A DNA stretch of 64,000 nucleotides from Prevotella sp. (GCA_022771265.1 JALFCG010000136.1:19147-83146), one strand, 5' to 3'. Positions 1-9,398 are shown, counted from the stretch's first letter. A program made the numbers and translations. Notes: generated by a model from the sequence alone, not told the origin.

Positions 1-1266
1 GCACCTTACACCACCAATTCCGATTTCCGCAAGCATGTGAACATGGGCGAGATTGCCTACAACGACATCCATCTCTCGCAGATGGCACAGGAGTTGCGCT
101 ACGGTTTCATGGGACAGGTCGATTGGGCCATTCTCGAAGTGTGTGACCTCGAGGAAGGCGAGACGACATGCAAGGCTTACCTCACCTCTGCCGGAGGCAT
201 CAGCCCTACGGCGGCACGTTTGGCAAAGCATGTCATCCTTGAACACAACCAGTTCCATAGCCCTGACGCCAAGTATCTTCATGACGTGTATGAACTGCAA
301 GATCCTCCTTATCGCGAGTGGATACCAATCACAAAGGTAGACGACCGCATAGGAAAGCCATACGTCGAAATCGACGCTTCAAAGATTGTAGGCGTGGTGG
401 AATGTAACATTCCTGACGAGGCACGTGCCTTCAAGGACCTCGACCCGATAACGACTCAGATAGGAAACAACGTTGCTGAGTTCCTCGCTGCCGACATGAA
501 GCGCGGCATCATCCCGCCTTCGTTCCTTCCATTGCAGAGCGGTGTGGGCACCACTGCCAACGCCATACTCGCCGCATTGAGTATGGACAAGAACATTCCC
601 GACTTCAACATCTACACCGAGGTGCTTCAGGATGCAGTGGTTGACATGATGCTCAATGGCCGTGTGAAGGACGCGTCGGCTTGCTCGCTCACTGTCACCA
701 ACCCGAGCCTTTTGAAGGTTTATGACAACATCGACTATTTCAAGAATCATCTCACGCTCCGACAGAGCGAAATCTCCAACTCTCCCGAGGTGATTCGCCG
801 ACTTGGAGTCATCGCCATCAACACCGCCCTTGAGTGCGACATTTACGGCAACGCCAACTCCACGCATATCAGCGGCACAAAGATGATGAACGGTATCGGC
901 GGTTCGGGCGACTTCGAGCGCAACGCCTACATAAGCATCTTCACCTGTCCTTCTGTCGCCAAGGGCGGAGCCATCAGCTCCATCGTGCCTATGGTCAGCC
1001 ACCATGACCATACCGAACACGACGTCAACATCATCGTCACCGAACAGGGTGTTGCCGACCTTCGCGGAAAGAGCCCAATGCAGCGCGCGCAGTGCATCAT
1101 CGAGAATTGCGCCCATCCTGACTATAAGCAGTTGCTATGGGACTACCTGAAGATTGCCAAGGGGGGACAGACTCATCACAACCTTCCTGCAGCTTTCGCC
1201 TTCCACGACACGCTCATGCGCAAGGGCGACATGCACCTTACCGATTTCGCTGAATACGTAAAGTGA
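1..1266 (+). CDS. Acetyl-CoA hydrolase/transferase family protein (5' truncated by window edge)
   Basis: Open frame runs from the window start; sequence (..TSAGGISPTAARLAKHVILEHNQFHSPDAKYLHDVYE.., GGSGDFERNAYISIFTCPSVAKGGAISSIVPMVSHHDHTEHDVNIIVTEQGVADLRG) is typical of the family. Confidence 0.9.
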   Translation, partial: APYTTNSDFRKHVNMGEIAYNDIHLSQMAQELRYGFMGQVDWAILEVCDLEEGETTCKAYLTSAGGISPTAARLAKHVILEHNQFHSPDAKYLHDVYELQDPPYREWIPITKVDDRIGKPYVEIDASKIVGVVECNIPDEARAFKDLDPITTQIGNNVAEFLAADMKRGIIPPSFLPLQSGVGTTANAILAALSMDKNIPDFNIYTEVLQDAVVDMMLNGRVKDASACSLTVTNPSLLKVYDNIDYFKNHLTLRQSEISNSPEVIRRLGVIAINTALECDIYGNANSTHISGTKMMNGIGGSGDFERNAYISIFTCPSVAKGGAISSIVPMVSHHDHTEHDVNIIVTEQGVADLRGKSPMQRAQCIIENCAHPDYKQLLWDYLKIAKGGQTHHNLPAAFAFHDTLMRKGDMHLTDFAEYVK

Positions 1267-2912
1267 CAAGATTTCATCGACTATACACGCCAGGAGGCGA
1301 AGGACATTTGCCTTCGCCTCCTGAGCATTTTAACACCCCGTTCGACTACGAGCCGCACCCGTTGTGCCTGCTCGCTGCCAACTCTCTCATTGACTATGTC
1401 AAAAGCCGGAAAGGGCTCGAAGGCGTGCTCAACGAAGGCAAGATGCTTGGAGTGCTCGTCGTCGAGCATGAAGGCGAGACAGGCTATCTCGCAGCCTTTT
1501 CAGGACAAATAGACGTTGAGGACAGCGATGCCGACTGGTTCGTGCCTGCCGTGTTTGACTATCTGCAGCCCGATGGCTACTTCAAGCAGCACGAAAGGGA
1601 AATCAGTGACATTGGACTGCTGATAGCCGATATTGAAAACAATCCCGAGCGATGCCGGCTGAAGGACGCCATTCACCAGGCACACTACGACTCCGTACGT
1701 GAGGTCGACGACTATAAGCAACAGATGGCAGAGGCAAAACGGCAGCGCGACATCATGCGTGCCGAAGGATGTGAGCAGAGGTCGGAGGAGGAACTCATAA
1801 GGGAAAGCCAGTTCATGAAGGCTGAACTCGTAAGGATAAAGCAGAAATGGCGAAATCTCCTTGCTGCTCTCAACGACGAGGTCTCCACGTATGAAACCGA
1901 GATTGAACGTCTTAAGCTAAAGCGTCAGCAAATGTCGGAAGAACTGCAGACGTGGCTCTTCCGCCATTTCGTTATGCTCAATGCCCGTGGCGAACGGCGC
2001 GACCTTATCGATATATTTAGGTTTACGCCCATGGGAATGCCGCCTTCAGGCTCCGGCGAGTGTTGTGCGCCGAAGCTGCTCCAGTATGCCTATGCCAATG
2101 GCATGCGCCCGATGGCGATGGCTGAGTTCTGGTGGGGCACCTCTCCAAAGAACGTGATACGCCATCACCTGGCGTTCTATCCTTCCTGCCGCGGTAAATG
2201 TCTGCCCATCCTGACGTTCATGCTTGAAGGTGTCGATGTTGACCTTACTGCCAAAAAGAACGACCGGAGCCGCGAACTGCGGATAATCTACGAGGACTCC
2301 GATCTGCTTGTCGTGGTAAAGCCCGCGGGTATGCTTTCCGTGCCAGGAAAGAACGACAAGCGCTCGGTGTTCACATATCTCGTCGAACGGGGCTATACTC
2401 CAAAGATTGTCCATCGCCTTGACATGGACACCTCGGGGCTGCTTGTAGTGCCGCTGACCGTAGATGCCCATCATAGTCTTCAGCGACAGTTCTTCAACCG
2501 CACGGTGAAAAAGCGTTATGTGGCAATTGTAGAGCCTGTCGTGGGCATCACGCTGCGCTGTGGCGACCATGGAGTCATCGACCTGCCGTTGATTCCCGAC
2601 CCTTACGACCGCCCGCGGCAAATGATTGACTATGACTATGGCAAGCGGGCTATTACCGAGTGGAGTGTCGTCACTCCGCAACCCTCTGACCTTGGTTCCG
2701 GCGAGGTACTTCTTTCCTTGGTGCCGCATACCGGACGCACCCATCAGTTGCGCGTACACTGCGCCTCCTTTGAGGGACTTGCGTCTCCCATCAAGGGCGA
2801 CCCTCTCTACGGCCATCGTGCCGAGAGGATGTATCTCCATGCGGAGTACCTGGAGTTTGCCCATCCTGTCACCGGGGCACGAATGCGTTTCAACGAGCCT
2901 CCCAGCTTCTGA
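1263..2912 (+). CDS. RluA-family pseudouridine synthase with long N-terminal coiled-coil extension
   Basis: C-terminal half IIYEDSDLLVVVKPAGMLSVPG..IVHRLDMDTSGLLVV; GTG start overlapping the upstream stop (GTGA). Confidence 0.88.
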   Translation: MTRFHRLYTPGGEGHLPSPPEHFNTPFDYEPHPLCLLAANSLIDYVKSRKGLEGVLNEGKMLGVLVVEHEGETGYLAAFSGQIDVEDSDADWFVPAVFDYLQPDGYFKQHEREISDIGLLIADIENNPERCRLKDAIHQAHYDSVREVDDYKQQMAEAKRQRDIMRAEGCEQRSEEELIRESQFMKAELVRIKQKWRNLLAALNDEVSTYETEIERLKLKRQQMSEELQTWLFRHFVMLNARGERRDLIDIFRFTPMGMPPSGSGECCAPKLLQYAYANGMRPMAMAEFWWGTSPKNVIRHHLAFYPSCRGKCLPILTFMLEGVDVDLTAKKNDRSRELRIIYEDSDLLVVVKPAGMLSVPGKNDKRSVFTYLVERGYTPKIVHRLDMDTSGLLVVPLTVDAHHSLQRQFFNRTVKKRYVAIVEPVVGITLRCGDHGVIDLPLIPDPYDRPRQMIDYDYGKRAITEWSVVTPQPSDLGSGEVLLSLVPHTGRTHQLRVHCASFEGLASPIKGDPLYGHRAERMYLHAEYLEFAHPVTGARMRFNEPPSF

Positions 2913-2934
2913 GCCTCTCTCTTCCTTTGTCGTC

Positions 2935-4167
2935 TCAGCGGATGATGAGAGTGGTGAGACGGTCAGGGGCGAATATTTCTTGCGCCACTTGCTGAATCTG
3001 TTCCGCTGTGAGCGCGTCGATGCGCAGGAAGAGGTTGTGGATGTCTTTCTCCCAACCGTAGTGGAGGAAGCTTTTGCCGAAGTCAAGGGCAAAACTCTCG
3101 CGGTTGTCGCAAGCCACGCCGAGCTGGCCTTTTATTTGCCGTTTGGCAGCATTGAGCTGGGCGGTGGTAAGCGGTTTTGTCATCACGCGCTGGAGTTCCT
3201 TCGCGACAAGGCGGCGGCAGCGGTTCACGTCGTGCGGGTCGCATCCGAAATAGACACACCACATTCCCGTGTCGCAATAGCTGACCATCGTGCTTTCCAC
3301 GGTATATACCAGTCCGTGGCGTTCGCGCAACGAGAGGTTCAGGCGTGCGTTCATGCCTGGACCTCCAAGTATATTGTTCAGAAGGTACAGTGCCATCCGT
3401 CGCTCGTCATGCACGCTGTAGGCACGGTTGCCAATCATGACGTGAGCCTGATGGGTTCCCTTTTCGATGGTTTTCTCCTGTGCCGCGTATGGTGGCAGGG
3501 TGACCGCCACGTGGGAGTCGCCGACGACAGGCTGTGACGGCGGGAAATCCTTTGTCGTGCGTTTGAGAAGGCTTACGAGACGCTTGAAGTCAATGTCGCC
3601 GTAAGCGAAGAACACGGCGTTCTGGGGCTTGTAGTAGCGCGAGGTGAATGCCAGGGCGGTCTCTGTAGTGTATGTGCGCAGCTGGCTCGCCTCGCCGAGA
3701 ATGTTGTGTCCGAGTGGATGGCCGTTGAATATGAGGTTCTCGAAGAGGTCGTAGATCAGTTCCGCCGGTGAGTCGTTATAGCTTTCTATTTCGTCGCAGA
3801 TGACGGCTATCTCCTTGTCGATTTCACTTTGAGGGTAACGGCTGTGGAACACGATGTCCGAGAGGAGGTCGATTGCCTTGGGGGCGTGTTCCTTGAGTAT
3901 GGCGGCATAATACACCGTGTCCTCCTTGTTGGTGAAGGCGTTGAGGTCGCCGCCTACGCTTTCAAGGCAGTTGAGTATGTGCCACGCCCGCCGGTGTTCC
4001 GTTCCTTTGAACGTAGTGTGCTCGCAGAAATGTGCCACACCTTCTTCTCCCTGCAGCTCATTGCGCGTACCGGCGTTGATGCCGAATCCGCAATAAACCA
4101 CAGGTGAGGTGGAAGGCAGGTGGATGATGCGCAGCCCGTTAGGCAGTGTGGCGGTGTTGTATTTCAT
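2935..4167 (-). CDS. M16 family zinc peptidase (insulinase-like)
   Basis: HxxEH motif in GVAHFCEHTTFKGT; M16 C-terminal domain pattern. Confidence 0.92.
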   Translation of the reverse strand: MKYNTATLPNGLRIIHLPSTSPVVYCGFGINAGTRNELQGEEGVAHFCEHTTFKGTEHRRAWHILNCLESVGGDLNAFTNKEDTVYYAAILKEHAPKAIDLLSDIVFHSRYPQSEIDKEIAVICDEIESYNDSPAELIYDLFENLIFNGHPLGHNILGEASQLRTYTTETALAFTSRYYKPQNAVFFAYGDIDFKRLVSLLKRTTKDFPPSQPVVGDSHVAVTLPPYAAQEKTIEKGTHQAHVMIGNRAYSVHDERRMALYLLNNILGGPGMNARLNLSLRERHGLVYTVESTMVSYCDTGMWCVYFGCDPHDVNRCRRLVAKELQRVMTKPLTTAQLNAAKRQIKGQLGVACDNRESFALDFGKSFLHYGWEKDIHNLFLRIDALTAEQIQQVAQEIFAPDRLTTLIIR

Positions 4168-4173
4168 TTTTCA

Positions 4174-5361
4174 TTAATTACCCAGTATAGCCTTGGCTAT
4201 ATCGCGGCCCAGAGCCTCACACTGGCGGTAAGTCTCGTCGTTGAGGCTCTGACAGATATCCACGGGAGTGCCTACAGGCTCGAAGTGGAGTCGGGTGTCG
4301 TTCCATTCCTTGATTTTTGACACGGCCTTGCTTGCCCATGCGTAGCTGCCGAACCATCCGAGGTAGTGGTTCTTTATGTCCTTGTTGGACAGCTCTGCCA
4401 GCAGCACGTCCATTTCGTGGTACAGACCTGCATTGTAGGTCGGCGCGCCAACGACGAGTGCGTTGTAGCGGAACACGTCACGTATGATGTAGGAGTGGTG
4501 GGTCTTGGAGACATTGTACATGACGATGTTCTTCACCCCTGCCTCAGAGGCGGCGCGGGCTATCACTTCGGCTGCACGCTCCGTGTTGCCGTACATGGTT
4601 CCGTAGCAGATGACGAGTCCCGGCTCTGTCTCGTATTTCGACATTGAGTCGTACATCTGCACTACCTTCCCGACATTGTCATGCCACACCGGCCCGTGGG
4701 TGGAGCAGATGTAGTCGAGCTTTACTCCCTGCAGCTTCTTCAGCGCGTTCTGCACCGGTGTGCCGTATTTTCCGACGATGTTGGAATAGTAACGCACCAT
4801 TTCCAGCCAGAACGTGTCGCAGTTAATCTGCGAGTCGATGATGCCGCCGTTCAGTGCTCCGAAGCAGCCGAAGGCGTCGCCGGAGAACAGCACGTTTGAC
4901 GTGGTGTCGAGTGTTACCATCGTTTCCGGCCAGTGGACCATCGGTGTGGCTACAAACTGCAACTTGTGTTGTCCAAGGTCGAGCGTGTCGCCGTTTTTCA
5001 CCTCAAGCGTGTTTGTGTCGATGCCGTAGAACCCTTTCATCATCGCGAACGTCTTCTTGTTGCCCACGATGGTTATTTCCGGGTAGTATTTCCTTATCAG
5101 TTCAATGGCACCGCTGTGGTCAGGCTCCATGTGGTTAATCACGAGGAAGTCTATTTTGCGGTCACCGATTATCTCCTGAATATTTTTGATGTAGGGGATG
5201 AAGAAGTCAACCTCTACGGTGTCGATGAGGCACACCTTCTCGTCGTCGATGACGTAAGAGTTGTATGACACTCCGTTAGGCAGCGGCCACAGACCCTCGA
5301 AGAGGTTCTTGTTGCGGTCGTTGACACCAGCATAATAAATCTTGTTTGTTATTTCCTGCAT
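4174..5361 (-). CDS. Flavodiiron / A-type flavoprotein (metallo-beta-lactamase + flavodoxin)
   Basis: HMEPDHSGAIELI, STHGPVWH, and flavodoxin-like YGTMYGNTERAAEVIA. Confidence 0.92.
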   Translation of the reverse strand: MQEITNKIYYAGVNDRNKNLFEGLWPLPNGVSYNSYVIDDEKVCLIDTVEVDFFIPYIKNIQEIIGDRKIDFLVINHMEPDHSGAIELIRKYYPEITIVGNKKTFAMMKGFYGIDTNTLEVKNGDTLDLGQHKLQFVATPMVHWPETMVTLDTTSNVLFSGDAFGCFGALNGGIIDSQINCDTFWLEMVRYYSNIVGKYGTPVQNALKKLQGVKLDYICSTHGPVWHDNVGKVVQMYDSMSKYETEPGLVICYGTMYGNTERAAEVIARAASEAGVKNIVMYNVSKTHHSYIIRDVFRYNALVVGAPTYNAGLYHEMDVLLAELSNKDIKNHYLGWFGSYAWASKAVSKIKEWNDTRLHFEPVGTPVDICQSLNDETYRQCEALGRDIAKAILGN

Positions 5362-5457
5362 GTTATATTTATTTGTAATTTTTATTTCGCTTTTTGCTCT
5401 ATTTTTGGAAGTTAAGGAGTTTCTTAATACTTTTCAAAATTAGTTTGTAAAATTATT

Positions 5458-6369
5458 TCATACGCCAGCTTGTATGTAATTGTATATACTTTTGCAGCAC
5501 TCGGCGGCAAAGCGCTGGCCGGAGGCGATGAGCTTGTCCCACTCGGCGACACTAAGTCCCTCGGCAATCCTGCGGCGTGTGATGCCATCGTGGAGCATGC
5601 CATAGACGATGCCCGCATTGAAGTTGTCGCCGGCGCCCACTGTGCTCACGGTTTCCATGGGCTCAACTTTATAGCTGCGTGATACGCCGCCCTCAGCCCT
5701 CAGTTCCACGGGACCCGCACCCTGAGTGTAGATGAAGTTGCGGCAGTAGAACGAGACGTCGGAGCGATAGACCTTGTCGGCGTCGTTGTGACCGAAGAGC
5801 GTCATGAAGTCCTCGTTGCTTCCGCGCACGATGTCGGCAAGCTCCAGGTTCTCGAGAAGGTTGGGAGTCACCTTGATCACGTCGTTGACGTGAGACGCAC
5901 GGAAGTTAACGTCGTAGTATATTATTGCGCCGTGGCTTTTCGCATACTGCAAGAAATCAGATACCTGCTGACGGATTACCGGGTTCACGGCATAGAACGA
6001 ACCGAACATCACCACGTCGTCGGCGTTAACCTCGGGATAGGTGAACTCGAGGCGGTCGTGAGGGTGGTCCTTGTAGAACACGTACTCGGCGTCGTTGTTG
6101 TCGTTGAGAAAGGCTAACGACAGCGGTGACTTGGTTTCCTTGTGGCGGCACACGTTGGAGGTGTCAACACCGTTTTCCTTGAGAAAACTGACTATGCGGT
6201 CGCCGATGCGGTCATTGCCGGTCTCGCTGATAAAGGTTGTGCTTATTCCTGACCGCGCGAGCGAGATGAGCCCGTTGAACACCGAGCCTCCCGGCACTGC
6301 ATTCACCGGCATGTCATTCTTGAAAATGATGTCGAGCACAGTCTCTCCGATACCAATTACTTTTCGCAT
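5458..6369 (-). CDS. PfkB-family carbohydrate kinase (fructokinase-like)
   Basis: IGIGETVLDIIFKN.. GGSVFNGLISLARSG, TVGAGDNFNAGIVYGML. Confidence 0.88.
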   Translation of the reverse strand: MRKVIGIGETVLDIIFKNDMPVNAVPGGSVFNGLISLARSGISTTFISETGNDRIGDRIVSFLKENGVDTSNVCRHKETKSPLSLAFLNDNNDAEYVFYKDHPHDRLEFTYPEVNADDVVMFGSFYAVNPVIRQQVSDFLQYAKSHGAIIYYDVNFRASHVNDVIKVTPNLLENLELADIVRGSNEDFMTLFGHNDADKVYRSDVSFYCRNFIYTQGAGPVELRAEGGVSRSYKVEPMETVSTVGAGDNFNAGIVYGMLHDGITRRRIAEGLSVAEWDKLIASGQRFAAECCKSIYNYIQAGV

Positions 6370-6462
6370 TTTACTTCACATTATTATGTTTCAAGGTGCA
6401 AAATTACACATTTTATAAAGAAAGAATAAGCAGTAACCTACGTTTTTTGGGGACACAACTGT

Positions 6463-6996
6463 CTATTTAACGCAATTTAACACCACTTCCTCCAACGTTG
6501 CTGCCACTGCGATGTGTTCTTTCCAGTCGCCCCTTACCATTCCTTTTGCCTTCAGGTCGTCAAGCATTGCCACCAGAGAGTCCCAGCTGCCGTTGATGTT
6601 GTAGAGCACTACACGCTTCGTGTGGTAGCCTATGGTAGCCATCGCCACGACCGAAAAAAGCTCGTCGAGCGTGCCGATGCCTCCGGGCAGGGCTACGAAC
6701 ACGTCGCTCCATTCCATCATCAGCTGCTTCCGGTCGTTGAGGTCAACGCAGGGGATGTGAATGTCAATCCAGTCGCTCACCCTTCCTCTCTCTTCCACTA
6801 TGACAGGCACTATGCCTATCGTTCTTCCGCCCGCCTTCTTGGCGGTCCTTGCCACACATTCCATCAGCCCCATGTTGCATCCACCGCACACGATGTCGTG
6901 CCCGTTCTGTGCCGCCCACAGAGCCAGCTGCTCCGTTTCCTTGAAAAAAATGGCATCGATATTATCGTTAGCCGAACAAAATACACCTATTTTCAT
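6463..6996 (-). CDS. LOG-family (TIGR00730-like) Rossmann-fold protein
   Basis: GGCNMGLMECVARTAKKAGGRTIGIVP, ALPGGIGTLDELF. Confidence 0.9.
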   Translation of the reverse strand: MKIGVFCSANDNIDAIFFKETEQLALWAAQNGHDIVCGGCNMGLMECVARTAKKAGGRTIGIVPVIVEERGRVSDWIDIHIPCVDLNDRKQLMMEWSDVFVALPGGIGTLDELFSVVAMATIGYHTKRVVLYNINGSWDSLVAMLDDLKAKGMVRGDWKEHIAVAATLEEVVLNCVK

Positions 6997-7157
6997 GCGA
7001 CAAAAGTAGTAAAAACTTGTTGTTTAAGCAAGAAAAACGTAACCAAAAGTGAGATTGTAATACAAAAAAAGGTGTATTTTTCGGTCAAAATAGGTGGATT
7101 TGTCATTTCGTACCCAATTTTTCACTATAATTACCCCTCGTTTTCCTCTAAATTATT

Positions 7158-7165
7158 TAACTTTG
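7158..7165 (+). promoter_or_regulatory. Bacteroidetes-type -7 element TAACTTTG (orphan promoter)
   Basis: TAnnTTTG match with no ORF immediately downstream; terminator follows at 7334-7363. Confidence 0.5.
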
Positions 7166-7171
7166 CATCCA

Positions 7172-7363
7172 CAAAAAGGAATAAAAAGGTTACGTTAACA
7201 TACAATTAGCAATTTGGTAAAAGCCCAATCGACGGGCGATTTTAGTTTGTTATTAACAATAGGTTACATTGGTTTAGATTTTTTGGTAAGCAGAAAAGTT
7301 AGTGATTTAAGGTTAGTTATTTTAGGTAGAAAACCCTCGTCGTGACGACGAGGGCTTTTTTTT
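7172..7363 (+). ncRNA. Candidate small RNA (promoter-to-terminator unit), family unknown
   Basis: TAACTTTG at 7158, about 190 nt without a convincing ORF, ends in CCCTCGTCgtgaCGACGAGGG + T8; start coordinate approximate. Confidence 0.4.
7334..7363 (+). terminator. Intrinsic terminator
   Basis: CCCTCGTCGTGACGACGAGGG followed by C and T8. Confidence 0.75.
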
Positions 7364-7421
7364 GTTCCTGCCTAACGCCTCGCAACTCTATGTGTTGTCA
7401 CATGTTCACGTGGGCACTCTG

Positions 7422-7544
7422 TTAGAAATAGACGTTGGCTCCCATGCAGCTCGTAACGCCAAGAGTGGTAGCAATAGCCGTGGCTATCGACACGATGAGC
7501 TGAATTGTCAGCTTCCAGGTGTTCTTTTTCGTTTCTGTACTCAT
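7422..7544 (-). CDS. Small 40-aa protein, smalltalk-like (copy 1): MSTETKKNTWKLTIQLIVSIATAIATTLGVTSCMGANVYF
   Basis: Manually translated; below the ORF-track size cutoff; near-identical second copy at 63309-63431; an in-frame upstream ATG at 7565 is also possible. Confidence 0.75.
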   Translation of the reverse strand: MSTETKKNTWKLTIQLIVSIATAIATTLGVTSCMGANVYF

Positions 7545-7618
7545 AGCTTTCAATTTGATACTCATAGTCGTAAAAAGGTTAATTTGATGAAACAATCAGT
7601 AGTAACAATTCTCACGCT

Positions 7619-7627
7619 GCAAAGTTA
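7619..7627 (-). promoter_or_regulatory. TAACTTTGC -7 box upstream of small ORF copy 1
   Basis: gcaaagtta on + strand. Confidence 0.45.
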
Positions 7628-7711
7628 CTGCTTTTTCCTCGTTTCTGCAATAGTTGTCCGCAATAGTGAGCAAGGCTGTCCGGGATTTTGGATTTTTCGG
7701 CATTGCGCATA

Positions 7712-7980
7712 ATAAAAACACGCGGGGTAACCCGGGTAACCGCGGTAACCGGAGGCTGTGGTTTTGCTGCATCGGGAGGAAAAAATTTTTGCCTCCCGAG
7801 GGTGGGATTTTGTATGGGTTACCCGGTTATCCCGGTTACCGCGGTTACCCCACGTGTTTTTGTTTTTTTAGGGTCGGATATATATAGTAGATTAATAATA
7901 TATATATTATTAATCTACTATTCTCTAAATACAGAAACATAGCGGGTAACCGAGGTAACCGGGGTAACCAGGGTAACCGG
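7712..7980. repeat. Three arrays of about 9-bp-period GGTAACC/GGTTACC units (+,-,+) plus palindromes
   Basis: GGTAAC at 7726, 7735, 7744; GGTTAC/GGTTAT at 7817, 7825, 7834, 7843; GGTAAC at 7945, 7954, 7963, 7972; perfect 36-bp palindrome at 7885-7920. Confidence 0.9.
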
Positions 7981-8212
7981 TTGGTTCTACCGTTTTGCTA
8001 CGGCTTTCTGTCTTTTCCCCGGAAAGTTTACTTTTTGTATGGACGAAGTTTATCTTTTGTGAAAATAAATTACTTTGTCTTTATTATATGGTTGTCTTGA
8101 TTTTTCAATACAATCCGTCTTTCTCCATTGTCATGAGATGCCGATGTCGTCGCCGTCTTACCTCGAAATTTTGACCGCAAGAAGACCATATAGTCCTCTT
8201 AGAGGGGGCTAT

Positions 8213-8255
8213 TTAAGCGTTAGTGCGTGTGTTTCTCATGTGCATTGACGCTTAA
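8213..8255 (+). other. 19-bp stem / 5-nt loop hairpin
   Basis: TTAAGCGTTAGTGCGTGTG / CATGTGCATTGACGCTTAA; fully paired as + strand RNA when G-U wobbles are allowed. Confidence 0.7.
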
Positions 8256-8267
8256 GGTGTTTCATCC

Positions 8268-9398
8268 TTATCGTGAAGCGTGAATAGGCTTTGCTTCGTC
8301 GTTAACGTAGCAGTAGGTAGTGTTCTCAATGAGGAGGGCACGGCTTTTCTTTTTCTTTCGGTTCTTCCTGTTATCGACATTCACGGCTATGACCTTGCCG
8401 GAATGGAAGGCGGTCACTTCGTCGAAGATGGTGTGGCCTACGATGACGTGGTCAACGTCGTAACGGCGGAGTACCATTGAGAGCGTGTCAGGTGATATGG
8501 GACGATAGCGGTCGTCGTTGCGGACCATGCCACGATACCATATCGGTCCCTGCGATGAGAAGAGAAACCACGTGAGCGGACAGTCGGCACGCCGTTGTGA
8601 CTTGTTGAGCCAAAGGCCGTGGCTCATCTGCTCGTTGACAGTGGGTATGGAGAGGTTGAGGTCGAGGAGGTCGCGACTGATGCCGGCATGTACAAAGAGG
8701 TTACGTCCTATGGTCTCCATGGTGTTGCGCGTGGCAATCCAGTGTCCGAGTTCCGACGCCCGCGACATGAGGTCGGGATATTCCATCAGCAGGCGTTCGG
8801 CAAGTAGCTTGTACTTGTCCTTTGTATAGCGGAGGTCGTTCATGAGCACCATTGGCTCATGGTTGCCGAGAAGGAAGTGTAGCGAGCCGCCCGCCTCCTC
8901 GGCTTCCTTCTCCAATTTGTAGAGAAGCCAGAATATCTGCGTGGCGTCTTTCCCGCGGTCCATCACGTCGCCTATGACGACGAGTCTGTTAGTGCCGTAA
9001 GTCCATCGGTAGTTGCCGTCGATGATGCCATTGCCCCTCAAGAGGCTTATGACACAGTCGAGGTCGCCGTGTGGGTCGGACATGACGAACACTTTCCCGC
9101 TCATCTCGTATTGCCATTGTGGACGCTCCACGTGGTGAAGGCTGACGGTGAAACGGTGGCGTCCGTCGTGGGAGACAACCTCGAAGGAGTAGTCGTCGGG
9201 TAGGGTGGCATAGGTAGTGTCGCGGATGTTTCCCTCGACATCAACCTCCACGACCCTTGTGCTGCCGTCGATGGAGTGGATGATGTACGGTCCGTCGGCT
9301 GTGAGCTGCTGTTTGTCTTCATGAAGAGAAGCCTGCACGTTGGCAAGAGCCAACATGCAGACTATCAAAAAAAGAGACCGATGTAAAATAGTTTTCAT
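8268..9398 (-). CDS. Secreted metallophosphoesterase (calcineurin/PPP-like)
   Basis: Signal peptide; MSDPHGDLD, GDVMDRGKD, LLGNHEPM, VHAGIS, VGHT motifs. Confidence 0.9.
   Translation of the reverse strand: MKTILHRSLFLIVCMLALANVQASLHEDKQQLTADGPYIIHSIDGSTRVVEVDVEGNIRDTTYATLPDDYSFEVVSHDGRHRFTVSLHHVERPQWQYEMSGKVFVMSDPHGDLDCVISLLRGNGIIDGNYRWTYGTNRLVVIGDVMDRGKDATQIFWLLYKLEKEAEEAGGSLHFLLGNHEPMVLMNDLRYTKDKYKLLAERLLMEYPDLMSRASELGHWIATRNTMETIGRNLFVHAGISRDLLDLNLSIPTVNEQMSHGLWLNKSQRRADCPLTWFLFSSQGPIWYRGMVRNDDRYRPISPDTLSMVLRRYDVDHVIVGHTIFDEVTAFHSGKVIAVNVDNRKNRKKKKSRALLIENTTYCYVNDEAKPIHASR

Noticed and set aside
379-1116. 245-aa ORF antisense to acetyl-CoA hydrolase
   Set aside because: Antisense shadow ORF of a well-supported gene
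2046-3092. 348-aa minus-strand and 303-aa plus-strand (2626-3537) ORFs over rluA/M16
   Set aside because: Both overlap two confident genes and have low-complexity composition
7726-7978. Possible CRISPR array
   Set aside because: Period of 9 bp with only 2-3 variable bases between cores, mixed orientation, no spacers, no cas genes
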